Shown here one piece after another: positions 1 to 8,607 of a stretch of DNA of 64,000 nt. Source of the DNA: Amycolatopsis iheyensis (GTDB lineage: Bacteria > Actinomycetota > Actinomycetes > Mycobacteriales > Pseudonocardiaceae); the NCBI RefSeq assembly GCF_024703995.1, contig NZ_JAMXQV010000036.1, forward strand, positions 35,704 through 99,703, read 5' to 3'. Made by a program: the position numbers and the translations under genes. Positions within the stretch are counted from its first letter, which is position 1; every line of letters begins with the position of its first letter. The notes under the pieces were generated by a model that was given only the letters and a program-made list of their open reading frames with translations, was not told where the DNA came from and did not search any database.

Positions 1-362
1 CGGCAGCCGGCCAGGTCCGCCACCCGCGTCGCGACGACGGCATTGGCGAGGGAGTCGATGGTCGGCGGCGCGGTGTAGCCGGACGCGCTCAGCCGACCGA
101 TCGTGGTGTCCGGGTGCGCCCCGGCCAGACCGGCGACCAGGTCGTCGACCTGGTTGTTCGTCTGGGCGACGACGATCGGGCGCTCGCCACCCGCGACGAG
201 CTCGCCCGCGGCCCGGACCACCAGCGTGCTCTTTCCGGCGCCGGGCGGTGAATCGACGACGACCGCCCGGCGGTCGGCTCGTGCGAGGTCGGCCAGGATC
301 GCGGTGGTCGCCGCTTCGGCGGCTGCGGCCGGGTCGGAGCCGGCGTGGTCGTCAGCGGTCAT
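1..362 (-). CDS. P-loop ATPase/helicase-like protein, N-terminal part (cut by window edge)
   Basis: The reading frame opens at an ATG whose complement is at 360-362 and runs off the left edge after about 120 codons, so only the N-terminus is visible. A Walker A motif, SPPGAGKSTL, sits near residues 38-47. It is followed by an IVVAQTNNQVDDL segment, which looks like motif Ia of superfamily 1 helicases of the AAA_11/Upf1/Dna2 kind. Helicase identity is an inference from this arrangement because motifs II-VI lie outside the window. The start overlaps the 3' end of the preceding 531-residue gene by 11 bases, so the two are probably translationally coupled. It is the last visible gene of a three-gene operon that diverges from sbcD. 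Confidence 0.7.
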   Translation of the reverse strand, partial: MTADDHAGSDPAAAAEAATTAILADLARADRRAVVVDSPPGAGKSTLVVRAAGELVAGGERPIVVAQTNNQVDDLVAGLAGAHPDTTIGRLSASGYTAPPTIDSLANAVVATRVADLAGC

Positions 363-1947
363 CGCCCCACTCCTCGGTGGCGTCTCGGTCGGCTGTCACC
401 GGGTCGACGGACTCGGCATCCTCCGGGTCACCGGCGTGCGTCCACGGGATGTAGTCGCGGTCCGGGAACACCGGGGCGGGGCGCCAGCCGCGGTCGGGCA
501 GGTACGCGACGTGCTGCCCGATGGCCGGCACACTGTCCGGCTTCGGGGTGCCGCGGCTGCCCATGCCGCCGGTGACCTCCACCGTGACCAGGCTCGCCTC
601 GCCGTCACGGATGGTGGACACGATCTCGGCCTTGTGCCCGGGCGGCATCGTCGGGCTGATCAGCTTGGTGTCGTCGGCCAGCCGGACGGGATCGAGGGTG
701 CGCACGAGGAGCCGGGGCCTGGGCACCCGCCGGTTCCTCGCGGTCGTGACAACGCGGCCGGGTTCGGCGTCCACGATCGTTCCGGCGAATGCTTCGCCGA
801 TACTCCGCTGGTCGGCCCGGACGTACGGGTCGTCGAAGGCCATGTCTGCCTCGAAGTCGGCCTGTGCGCGTTCCAGCCGGCTCAGCCGCCGCGCGGCGCC
901 GATCGCGCCGTCCCGCTTGGGCTGCGGCCGGGCGTCATCGGTGGCCAGGTAGTCGGAGTAGTTCGTGAAGGAGTCGCGGTCGCGGTCGAAACGCACGGCC
1001 GCCCGCCGTGCCTCGGGGACTGCGCGCAGCAGCGAGATGGCGTCCCACATCAGCCGCCAGGTCGGGTTGATCTGCTCGGAGATCAGCTCTCGCAGGTCTT
1101 CCTGGGCGCCGGCCAGCGCCTGCTGATTCCCGACCGCCCGCGCGGTGTCGAACCGCCGCATCGCGGGCGCGAGGTAGGTGTTGTCGAAGTCCGGCGACGT
1201 CGCCGGCCCCGCGGGCGGGCACACCGCGGGGTTCTCGGCATCGGCCATGGCCTGCTCAACGGTCTGCCCGGCCGGGGGTGAGATCCAGGCCATGATCGAG
1301 GCCAGGTTCTGGTCTTCGAGCGCGCTCTGGCCGGTGGCCCAGTGCTCGCTGAGCAGGCCGGTGACCGGCAACAGCATCGAGGTGCCCGCCTGCTCGGCCG
1401 TGTCGACGAAGAACGTCAGCCACTTCCCGAACTCTGGCACGACTTCGGGCACCGGGTACGGGCCGGTCGTGCGGCGGAACCGGCACATGCGGCCCAGGTC
1501 GCCCAGCGCCTTGATCCCACGGGTGTTGGGCACCAGGAGCTGCGGAGCGGTGGTGTAGCGGAAGCGTCGTTCGTCGCCGCGAGAGAGTTCTTCGCGGTTC
1601 CCACGACAGATGTCCCCGCCGACGTCGTTGAGGTCCTGGTACCCCACCTCCGGCAGGGTGAGTTCGAGGGTTTCGCGCAGGACGCGGAGCAGCTCTGCGC
1701 AGCCGTCGGCTTTCACCATCGCCTCGAACACGTTGCCGCGCACGATGGCGAAGCGAGACTGGCCGAAGGGGGCCGGAAAGCCGGCGTGGGCGGCGATCGC
1801 GGCCTTGTCGGAGCCGGCGGCATCCAGCACGGCTCGGAGCGCGCAGCGGGGGTTGTTCTCCAGCGCGGCCAAGGTTCGCGCGTCGTGGCGCTTCCGGGGT
1901 GCGCTACCGCGTAGCGCGTCCAGGCGCTGATCGGGAGAGGTGGTCAC
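352..1947 (-). CDS. Uncharacterised 531-residue protein in operon with a P-loop ATPase
   Basis: I do not recognise the family. The frame begins at a GTG (complement at 1945-1947) with an AAGGA sequence about 11 bases upstream. The N-terminal third has a motif, RGNVFEAMV, faintly like the G-x-x-FE signature of RecB/Cas4-type nuclease domains, but I cannot place the remaining PD-(D/E)XK residues. The central part is helical with charged repeats. The C-terminus (about 400-531) is rich in beta-type sequence and Pro/Asp and ends in an acidic tail. No signal peptide or membrane segment is visible, so a cytoplasmic location is likely. It lies between an upstream unknown gene (49-base gap) and a downstream helicase-like gene (11-base overlap). 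Codon use matches a real gene along its whole length. Confidence 0.8.
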   Translation of the reverse strand: MTTSPDQRLDALRGSAPRKRHDARTLAALENNPRCALRAVLDAAGSDKAAIAAHAGFPAPFGQSRFAIVRGNVFEAMVKADGCAELLRVLRETLELTLPEVGYQDLNDVGGDICRGNREELSRGDERRFRYTTAPQLLVPNTRGIKALGDLGRMCRFRRTTGPYPVPEVVPEFGKWLTFFVDTAEQAGTSMLLPVTGLLSEHWATGQSALEDQNLASIMAWISPPAGQTVEQAMADAENPAVCPPAGPATSPDFDNTYLAPAMRRFDTARAVGNQQALAGAQEDLRELISEQINPTWRLMWDAISLLRAVPEARRAAVRFDRDRDSFTNYSDYLATDDARPQPKRDGAIGAARRLSRLERAQADFEADMAFDDPYVRADQRSIGEAFAGTIVDAEPGRVVTTARNRRVPRPRLLVRTLDPVRLADDTKLISPTMPPGHKAEIVSTIRDGEASLVTVEVTGGMGSRGTPKPDSVPAIGQHVAYLPDRGWRPAPVFPDRDYIPWTHAGDPEDAESVDPVTADRDATEEWGDDR

Positions 1948-1996
1948 GGGTTTCGGTTCCTTGCGGTGGTGCGATGGGGTGCGATGGAGCTCGGGG

Positions 1997-2848
1997 TCAA
2001 GCTTCGGTCTGACGACGGGTGACGTCGCGCAGCGGCGCGCCGAACAGCTGCTGCTCCTCGGTGAGCTGCTTGCGTGCTCGCCGGGCGGATGCGGTCCGGG
2101 TGGCGTGGTCGGCCTCGGCGTGCACGTCCAGTTCGGCGTGCGCCGCGTCGATCACCTGATTCGGTACCGGCGTGCTGCCGGTGGCCGGCTTCGTGCTCGT
2201 TGCGCCGGGGATGTTCACGGCGAAGCGCCAGAGCAAGCGCAACGCCGTTGGGCTTGGTGCGGCGCCCGGCGAATCGGTGATGGTGCGGATCGCCTCGGCC
2301 ACGTGGATGGCGCCAGTAAGGAAGGAGGTGCGTGGCGACAGCGGGCCGATGATCCGCTGCTCCAGCGGCCACGTGCTGATCGTGACGAGTGCTCGCGCCG
2401 GGGACAGCAGGTCGTGCGTCAGGGCGGGGCACAGGTAATACGGTCTGGCGCCGGGTGCGGCGCGATAGGAGCGTTCTTCGTCCCGGCGCAGGCTCGAGAG
2501 CTTCGCCGTGGACAGATCGCCGGGGAAGAACGCCTCGTGGACGCCGACGATGAGCTTGGGGGCCGCCGGGGTCCGCAGCAGCATCAGTGCCCGGTGTGCG
2601 TGCTCGCGCGCCGGGAGCATCGCACCCCGGCTGAGAGGTGGGCCCGGGGGGACGTCGGTTTGCTCGGTAGCCACTGGGTCGGCGGCCGGATCACCGGTGT
2701 CGACGAGGGCGCTCCAGGCCCGTTCGGTGCGGCGCAGCCGAGCCCGCAGCTCGCCGACCCGCTCGCTGTCACCCTCAGCCGCCGCGTCGCGGATCGCGCG
2801 TCGCAGTTGGGCGATGGTGTCCTCCAGTGAATCCAGCGGATCGCTCAT
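1997..2848 (-). CDS. Uncharacterised 283-residue protein with N-terminal coiled coil
   Basis: First gene of the minus-strand operon, divergent from sbcD. The N-terminal 50 residues are a heptad-like helical stretch (LEDTIAQLRRAIRD, then RARLRRTERAW), so a coiled coil is likely. The middle (about 85-200) contains HAHRALMLL and ARPYYLCPALTHDLLSPARA, which look like a folded mixed alpha/beta domain. The C-terminus is basic, RRARKQLTEEQQLFG. I cannot assign a family. No clear Shine-Dalgarno precedes the ATG at 2848, and a TAGGCT hexamer lies 6 bases upstream, so a leaderless transcript is possible. The company of a helicase-like gene and SbcCD suggests DNA metabolism or defence, but that is context only. 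Confidence 0.8.
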   Translation of the reverse strand: MSDPLDSLEDTIAQLRRAIRDAAAEGDSERVGELRARLRRTERAWSALVDTGDPAADPVATEQTDVPPGPPLSRGAMLPAREHAHRALMLLRTPAAPKLIVGVHEAFFPGDLSTAKLSSLRRDEERSYRAAPGARPYYLCPALTHDLLSPARALVTISTWPLEQRIIGPLSPRTSFLTGAIHVAEAIRTITDSPGAAPSPTALRLLWRFAVNIPGATSTKPATGSTPVPNQVIDAAHAELDVHAEADHATRTASARRARKQLTEEQQLFGAPLRDVTRRQTEA

Positions 2849-2860
2849 AATCGAAGCCTA

Positions 2861-2908
2861 CCAGACTTCCAGAGTGTTCCAGACTTTTCCCGAGAAGTCG
2901 TGTACGAT
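2861..2908. promoter_or_regulatory. Divergent promoter region with palindrome and direct repeat
   Basis: The 122-base gap between the divergent minus operon and sbcD holds an 18-base imperfect palindrome, GACTTTTCCCGAGAAGTC, at 2882-2899 (arms of 8 with one mismatch). It also holds a direct repeat CCAGACTT at 2861-2868 and 2879-2886. A TACGAT hexamer at 2903-2908 could be the sbcD -10 box. It does not match the actinobacterial LexA box (GAAC-N4-GTTC). A shared operator for both operons is an inference. Confidence 0.4.
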
Positions 2909-2970
2909 GGCGAGTGTCACACCCACAGACGCGGTCTCGGCTGCCGCTGTTACTCCCCAGGGAGGCTTCC

Positions 2971-4293
2971 GTGACGGGACGCGTGCTCCACACCTCCGAC
3001 TGGCACCTCGGCCGCCAGATCGGCCACCGCCGGCGCGACGCCGAGTTCAAGGCGGTCCTGGACGAGATCGTCGAGATCGCCGCGGAGTTCCGGCCCGACC
3101 TGATCGTGCACAGTGGTGACCTGTTCGACGGGCCCCGGCCGAGTCTGGACGACATGCGCCGCGCCGCGTACGCGCTGCGGCGGCTCGGCGACATCGCGCC
3201 GGTGGTCGTGGTGGCCGGCAACCACGACACCCCCTACGTGCTGGGATTCGTCGACTACCTGCTCACCGACATGGGCACTCGAACAGGTGGCCAGGTCCGG
3301 GTGCGCTTCGCCACCGACGCGCGGTCGGACGGGCTCCTGATCGCCGAGTACCCGGCCGCCGACGGCGAACTGACCCTGCGCGTCGGAGCACTGCCGTACC
3401 TGCACCCGAACCGGTTCGCCTACGACTTCACCGATCCCGCCGCTGCGACCGCGACCTACGCCGAGCGGATCCGCACCGTCCAGGCCGAAGTCTACGGCCG
3501 CCTGGCCGACGGCCGGGGCCCGCGTGACGTCCTCGTCTTCGCCGCCCACTTGTTTGTCGAAGGGGCGACGCCGTCCTACTCCGAGCGGAAGGTCTCCATC
3601 TCCTCGGACTACGCCGCCGGTGCCGCCGACCTGCCCGCCGTCGACTACGGCGCGCTCGGTCACATCCACAAGCCGCAGCTCGTCGGCCGTGCCGGCTTTC
3701 CCGCCTGCTACGCGGGAAGCCCGCTGCAGCTGGACTTCGGCGAGTCGCATGACACCAAGAGCGTCGTCCTGGTCAAGATCGAGCCGGGCAAGCCGCCGCG
3801 GATCGAGTTCGAACCGCTGACTTCCGGCCGCCGCCTGGTCCAGCTGACCGGGACGCTGGAAGAAATCGCGCAGCAGGCCGGGCGCGTCGGCGATGCTTGG
3901 GTGAAAGTTCTGGTCGACGTCGAAGCCCCGACCACGTCCTTGGCGGAGACGCTCGGCGGGATGCTGCCGGACGCGACGATCGTCGGCATCGAAGAACGCT
4001 GGCCCGGCGCGGAAAACCGGGTACTGGACCGCACGGCCTCCACCGCAGACCTTCCGGGTGTCGAGGACCTGCTGCGCGAGTACCTCCCCAGGCGGGGCAC
4101 CGCCGGACCCGCGCTGGACCACGTGATGGCGACCTTCGCGGACCTGCAGGCCGAACCGGATCCCGCGGCGCCGGCGCAATTCGCCGAGGAGAACCTGCTC
4201 GCTGCGGCCATCGCGGGAGAGGACCTCGACGGCATCGGCCGGGCCGGTCTGTTGACCAGCGCCGCAACCCACCGGTCGGAGGTCGCGAGATGA
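2971..4293 (+). CDS. sbcD: SbcD: Mre11-family DNA exonuclease subunit
   Basis: Nuclease subunit of the SbcCD complex, which processes hairpins and blocked double-strand ends. All Mre11-type metallophosphoesterase motifs are visible: SDWHLG at residues 9-14, HSGDLFDG, AGNHDTP, AAHLFVEG and GHIHKP. The frame is open further upstream, but I choose the GTG at 2971 because GGAGG lies 6 bases before it and the product then begins MTGRVLHTSDWH, as is normal for SbcD. That gives 440 residues, slightly longer than the E. coli protein. The stop codon overlaps the start of sbcC (ATGATGA), showing coupled translation. The extra C-terminal part (about 340-440) is the usual SbcC-binding/capping region. Function is confident. 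Confidence 0.95.
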   Translation: MTGRVLHTSDWHLGRQIGHRRRDAEFKAVLDEIVEIAAEFRPDLIVHSGDLFDGPRPSLDDMRRAAYALRRLGDIAPVVVVAGNHDTPYVLGFVDYLLTDMGTRTGGQVRVRFATDARSDGLLIAEYPAADGELTLRVGALPYLHPNRFAYDFTDPAAATATYAERIRTVQAEVYGRLADGRGPRDVLVFAAHLFVEGATPSYSERKVSISSDYAAGAADLPAVDYGALGHIHKPQLVGRAGFPACYAGSPLQLDFGESHDTKSVVLVKIEPGKPPRIEFEPLTSGRRLVQLTGTLEEIAQQAGRVGDAWVKVLVDVEAPTTSLAETLGGMLPDATIVGIEERWPGAENRVLDRTASTADLPGVEDLLREYLPRRGTAGPALDHVMATFADLQAEPDPAAPAQFAEENLLAAAIAGEDLDGIGRAGLLTSAATHRSEVAR

Positions 4294-7200
4294 TGCCCGT
4301 GAAGCTGGAACTGGTGGGTTTCCGCAGCTACCCGAACCCGGTCACCGTCGACTTCACCGGGAAGACCCTCGCCGCCGTGCTGGGCGACACCGGGGCCGGC
4401 AAGAGCAGCTTGCTGGACGCCATCACATACGCCCTGTTCCGCAAGAGTTCCTGGGACGGCAGGGAGATCCGGCTGCTCGTCGCCGACGGCGCCCAGGCCA
4501 TGCGCGTCACGTTCACCTTCTTGCAGAACGGACAGCGCTGGTGCGTGGACCGCACGTTCCACGCGGCCAACCCGAACGCCGGGCGGAACCACCTGACCAA
4601 CCTCGACACCGGCGAGGAGAGCGATGGCGCGGGTCTGGTCGACGCCCGCATCCGGGCCGTGCTGCAGATGGGCTACGAGACCTTCTTGCGGGTCGGGCTG
4701 CTGCCCCAGGGGAAATTCGATCAGCTGCTCACGGCCGCCGATAAGGAGCGCACCGCGCGGCTGCGGGAACTCTTCGGTACCGACACTCTCGAGACCGTGC
4801 AGCGGCTCGCCGCCCGTCACCGCGACAACCTCAAGGACCTCCTCGCGGAAGCGACGCGCAAGCGGGATCGCATACCGGATGATCCGGCGAACGTCGCGGC
4901 GGCGGCCGGTGCGGCGGCCGCCGCCGCGGAGATGACCGTCAAGCGCCTGAACGCGGCCGTCGCGGCCATCACCGACCTGCGGGACGAGGCGCTCGGCGCC
5001 GCCGGCGCCGCGGCCGCCGTCGATCGGGCCGCGCGGTCCATAGCCGGGGCCGCGGTGCCCGACGCCGTGTCCGCCCTGGCCACGCTCGAGACCGCCGCCG
5101 TTGGCTTCGCCGTCCGCCGCGAAGCCCTGGAACAGCGCGCCGAGGCGGCCGCCGGGCAAGACGCAGCGCTGAGCGTGCAGATCAAGGAAGCCGACGAGCG
5201 TGGCGAAGGCCAGGACGCGCTCGCGAAAGCCGCCGCGGTCGTCGGAACACTCGCAGCCGACGCGGAAGGCCATCGGGCCGACCGCGATCGCATCGCCGTG
5301 CGCGAAGACGCACTTGCCACCGAATCCGAGGCCATCACAGCGGTCGAAGACGACCTGTCGGAGCGCGCGAAGCAGGCCGAACCCCTGACCAAGGCCGCGG
5401 GGGTCGCCGCCCGCGCGAGCAAGCGGCTCAAGGTCGAGAGCGACATCGCGCGCGCCCGAGTCGCGGCGGCCACGGCGGCGGCTCAGCAGGTCGCCCGGGC
5501 GGCCCGAGCCGGTCGCGTCGCCGCTGACGAACTCGATTCCGCCCGCGGGGTCGTCGCCCCGCTCGCCGGGGCACTCGCTACGGCCGAAGCCGATCTCACC
5601 GCCGCCGAAGAACGAGCTGGCGCCCTTCAACTGCTCGATCGGGCGGCTGGCGTCGCTGCCGAAGCGCACCCGGGCGAAGACTGCCCAGTCTGTCGGCGGC
5701 GGCTGCCCGAAGACTTCGAGCCTTCCGCCTCGACGAGCACGGCCGAGGTCCGGGCCGCGAACGACCTCGCGCTCAAGGCGAAAGTCCAGCGAAAAGACGT
5801 CGCCGACAGGCTTGCCCTCGCGCGCGCGGCGGTCGCTGAGAACGAAAAGTCGGTGGCCCGCCACGCAGAAGAACACCGGGAGGCCCAGGGCGCGGCGGAC
5901 CAGGCTCTTGCCGAGGCAGTCCAGGTCCTCGCCGGACTGACCGTATTCGTGGATGAAGCCGAGGGAACCTTCGACGCCGAAACCGCGTCGGCGACGCTGA
6001 CCACGGCCACCACGGCCTTGGCCACGCACACGGACGACAGCCCGCCCGATGCCGGAGAACTCACCCGACCCGTCATCCTCGCGCTCTCCGCCTGTGAATC
6101 GGCCGCAGCCGACCGCGCCGAGCGGCTGGGGGCCGACGCGATCGGCCGCACCGCGACGATCCGAGCAGACCGCAGGGCGCTGGACGGCCGCAAGAGCACC
6201 CTCGAGAACGCGATCGACGACGTGAAATCGGCTGCTGCTCAGCACACTCTCGCCGTGGACCGCACGACCTCCGGCATTCGAGCCTTGCCCGACCGGGTAC
6301 GGGCCCTCTTGCCGGACAACGCGATCGACGTCAGCGTCGACGGGGTGCGTGCTGCGGCCGCCGCGATCGCCGGCCGGTCAGAGGAGCTCCAGGGCCTGCG
6401 GCGCGCCCGGGAAAAGGCCCACGGGGAGACGGCCGCGGTCCTCCTGGAGGAGCGCGCCCTCGACCAAGAGTACCGGGCCGAGGTGGAAGAGCCGCTGAAC
6501 GCACTGCGCGGCCGCCTGACCGGCTGGGCGAACACCGCCGCCGAGGCGGTCGTTCACCTCGACGGCCGTTACGCGGATCTGGTTCCGCAAGTCCCCGAGG
6601 CATCGGGAATCGCCGAGATCCGGACGTTCGCAGCGACGCTGGCGGACGCCGTCGCGACGTTGTCCCGCGAGCTGGTCGACGTCGGTGCTGCCCACGAGGT
6701 TCGCGCCAAGGACGCGAAGGCGCGTCTCGGCGAGTACGCCGCGGCGTTGGCCGACGTCGACGGGTTCGACCCGGACGCCGACTTGACCGGCCCCCATGCG
6801 CTGCATCCCCTCATCGCTGCTTGCGCGACATCCGGCGACAAGGCCAAAGCCGAGCGCGTCCAGGAGGCGACGGCTCAGGCCCAGATCAAGCCCGCCGCCG
6901 ACCTCGACTTCGCCATTGCGGCCGGTCGGGCCCGTCTCGACGCGCTCGAAGTCCTGCGCAGCGAGCTCGTCGACGCCAAGTTCCTCCGCCACCTGACCGG
7001 GCTGAACACCCAGGCACTTCTCGGCGTCGCCAGCCACCTGCTCGGACAGCTGACCGACCAGCGGTTCGGCTTCGCCGAAGGCTTCGAGATCATCAGTCGC
7101 AGCTCCCGCGTCACCCACACCCCGAACCGGCTCTCCGGCGGCGAGAAGTTCCTGGCGTCGCTCGCGCTGGCGCTGGCGCTGGCGGAACTGCACTCCCGCA

Positions 7201-7409
7201 GTGGCCCCCGGCTCGGCGCGCTCTTCCTCGACGAAGGCTTCGCGGCCCTAGACACCGCGGCACTGCAAGCCGCTCTCGACGTCCTGCGCGAGCGGGCGGG
7301 CAGCGACCGCCTCGTCATGGTGATCAGCCACCTGCACGCCGTCGCGGAAGCGGTCGACGACGTCCTGTGGGTCGAACGCGGCCCGGCGGCTCGGCGGCGC
7401 GCTGGCTGA
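4290..7409 (+). CDS. sbcC: SbcC: Rad50-like ATPase subunit, probable frameshift at the extreme C-terminus
   Basis: SMC/Rad50-type ATPase partner of SbcD. It has an N-terminal Walker A, GDTGAGKSS, at residues 32-40 and a Q-loop region containing LLPQGKFDQLL. Long Ala/Arg/Glu coiled coils follow, interrupted by the zinc hook CPVC at residues 465-468. The signature motif LSGGEKFLASLALALALAE begins near residue 948, followed by the Walker B LFLDEGFAAL and the H-loop ISHLH. As read, the protein ends at 1039 residues in a short Arg/Ala-rich tail. In the neighbouring frame the sequence continues GGSAARWLTVAERDELV to a stop at 7477, which looks like the true tail. One missing C in the GGCCCGG run near 7381-7386 would explain this. 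The ATPase core is complete, so activity may survive. Confidence 0.93.
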   Translation: MMPVKLELVGFRSYPNPVTVDFTGKTLAAVLGDTGAGKSSLLDAITYALFRKSSWDGREIRLLVADGAQAMRVTFTFLQNGQRWCVDRTFHAANPNAGRNHLTNLDTGEESDGAGLVDARIRAVLQMGYETFLRVGLLPQGKFDQLLTAADKERTARLRELFGTDTLETVQRLAARHRDNLKDLLAEATRKRDRIPDDPANVAAAAGAAAAAAEMTVKRLNAAVAAITDLRDEALGAAGAAAAVDRAARSIAGAAVPDAVSALATLETAAVGFAVRREALEQRAEAAAGQDAALSVQIKEADERGEGQDALAKAAAVVGTLAADAEGHRADRDRIAVREDALATESEAITAVEDDLSERAKQAEPLTKAAGVAARASKRLKVESDIARARVAAATAAAQQVARAARAGRVAADELDSARGVVAPLAGALATAEADLTAAEERAGALQLLDRAAGVAAEAHPGEDCPVCRRRLPEDFEPSASTSTAEVRAANDLALKAKVQRKDVADRLALARAAVAENEKSVARHAEEHREAQGAADQALAEAVQVLAGLTVFVDEAEGTFDAETASATLTTATTALATHTDDSPPDAGELTRPVILALSACESAAADRAERLGADAIGRTATIRADRRALDGRKSTLENAIDDVKSAAAQHTLAVDRTTSGIRALPDRVRALLPDNAIDVSVDGVRAAAAAIAGRSEELQGLRRAREKAHGETAAVLLEERALDQEYRAEVEEPLNALRGRLTGWANTAAEAVVHLDGRYADLVPQVPEASGIAEIRTFAATLADAVATLSRELVDVGAAHEVRAKDAKARLGEYAAALADVDGFDPDADLTGPHALHPLIAACATSGDKAKAERVQEATAQAQIKPAADLDFAIAAGRARLDALEVLRSELVDAKFLRHLTGLNTQALLGVASHLLGQLTDQRFGFAEGFEIISRSSRVTHTPNRLSGGEKFLASLALALALAELHSRSGPRLGALFLDEGFAALDTAALQAALDVLRERAGSDRLVMVISHLHAVAEAVDDVLWVERGPAARRRAG

Positions 7410-7494
7410 CCGTGGCCGAGCGCGACGAACTCGTGCAGGCCGACCTAGCCAGCGGGCTGCAGCCACTGGCCCAGTAAGAAGGAGGAGGTGCGCC

Positions 7495-8553
7495 GTGCGG
7501 AAAGAAGCTCGTCTACTCAAGGAAAAGGCGCTGAACTCGCTGACCCTGAGCATCGACCACTTCAACCGGCCGTGGGACATCGGCCGGACCGACGCGGTCC
7601 TGATGTTGCTGGACCACTCGTTCGAGATGCTCCTGAAGGCGGCGATCCTGCACCGCGGCGGGCGGATCCGGGACCCGGGCGAAAAGAACACCATCGGCTT
7701 CGACCAGTGTGTCCGGCGCGCCCTTTCGACCGGGAAGATCCAGTTCCTCTCCGAGGAGCAGGCGTTGACCCTGCAGTCGATCAACGGTCTTCGCGACGCG
7801 GCGCAGCACCACCTGCTGGACATCAGTGAAGGACACCTTTACCTGCAGGCCCAGTCCGGGATCACGCTGTACCGGGACCTCCTGAAGCACGTCTTCGGTG
7901 AGGAACTGTGCGACGTCCTCCCCGACCGCGTCCTGCCGATCGCGACGATCGCGCCGCTCGACCCCATCGCACTCTTCACGGAGGAGATCCGCGAGGTCGC
8001 GCGCCTCCTGCAGCCGGGTAAGCGCCGCGGCGCCGAGGTGACGGCGAGGCTTCGCGTGCTGTCGATCGTGGACGGCGCGATGCAGGGGGAGAAGCTCCAG
8101 CCCGGCGAAGGCACGTTGCGGGAGATCGGCCGGCGGATCGCGAGCGGGGTCACCGACCTCGACACGCTCTTCCCCGGGATCGCCGCGGTCAGGTTCGTCA
8201 CCGAAGGCTCGGGGCCGACGATCAACCTCAGGATCGTGAAGAAGGAAGGCGTTCCGGTCACCCTGGTGCCCGAGGGGGACGCGGGATCGAGCGTCGTCGC
8301 GGTGAAGCGAGTGGCCGAACTCGACTACTACAACCTGCGGTTTACCTCGCTCCGCAAGAAGCTCGGCATCACCACCAACCAGACCACCGCCCTGATCAAA
8401 CTGCTGGCCATCAAGGAGAACGACGACTACGCCAAGCTCATCATCAGCACCTGGTGCTACTCGAGGTACGCCTTGGAGCGACTGAAGGACGCGCTTGACG
8501 AGAAGCCCGCCGAGACCTGGTGGCAGGAGTACCGCGGTTTGCGACCAGCCTGA
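7495..8553 (+). CDS. DUF3644-family protein, HEPN-like R-x4-H motif
   Basis: Member of the DUF3644 family by overall pattern (SFEMLLKAAILHRGG near residues 42-56). The start GTG is set by a strong GGAGGAGGTG just upstream. The N-terminal domain is all helical, and the segment GLRDAAQHH places R100 and H105 in the R-x4-6-H arrangement that marks HEPN ribonucleases. That active-site reading is my inference; family members have no experimental role that I can cite. The C-terminal half is mixed and ends ETWWQEYRGLRPA. Another frame continues FATSLNVLLDPRAVL for about 30 codons, so the last few residues may also be frameshifted. It follows sbcC by 17 bases after the likely true sbcC stop, so it is probably in the sbcDC operon. 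A decayed second copy lies at 46516-47345. Confidence 0.85.
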   Translation: MRKEARLLKEKALNSLTLSIDHFNRPWDIGRTDAVLMLLDHSFEMLLKAAILHRGGRIRDPGEKNTIGFDQCVRRALSTGKIQFLSEEQALTLQSINGLRDAAQHHLLDISEGHLYLQAQSGITLYRDLLKHVFGEELCDVLPDRVLPIATIAPLDPIALFTEEIREVARLLQPGKRRGAEVTARLRVLSIVDGAMQGEKLQPGEGTLREIGRRIASGVTDLDTLFPGIAAVRFVTEGSGPTINLRIVKKEGVPVTLVPEGDAGSSVVAVKRVAELDYYNLRFTSLRKKLGITTNQTTALIKLLAIKENDDYAKLIISTWCYSRYALERLKDALDEKPAETWWQEYRGLRPA

Positions 8554-8607
8554 ACGTCCTGCTCGATCCGCGCGCGGTGCTGTGCGTTCACCGGCGGACC
8601 AGGGACG

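Noticed and set aside
2914..2970. Upstream ATG for sbcD
   Set aside because: No ribosome binding site; the GTG at 2971 has GGAGG at good distance and gives the usual SbcD N-terminus.
3708..6245. 845-codon minus-strand frame
   Set aside because: Shadow of sbcD/sbcC, which have complete family motifs on the plus strand.
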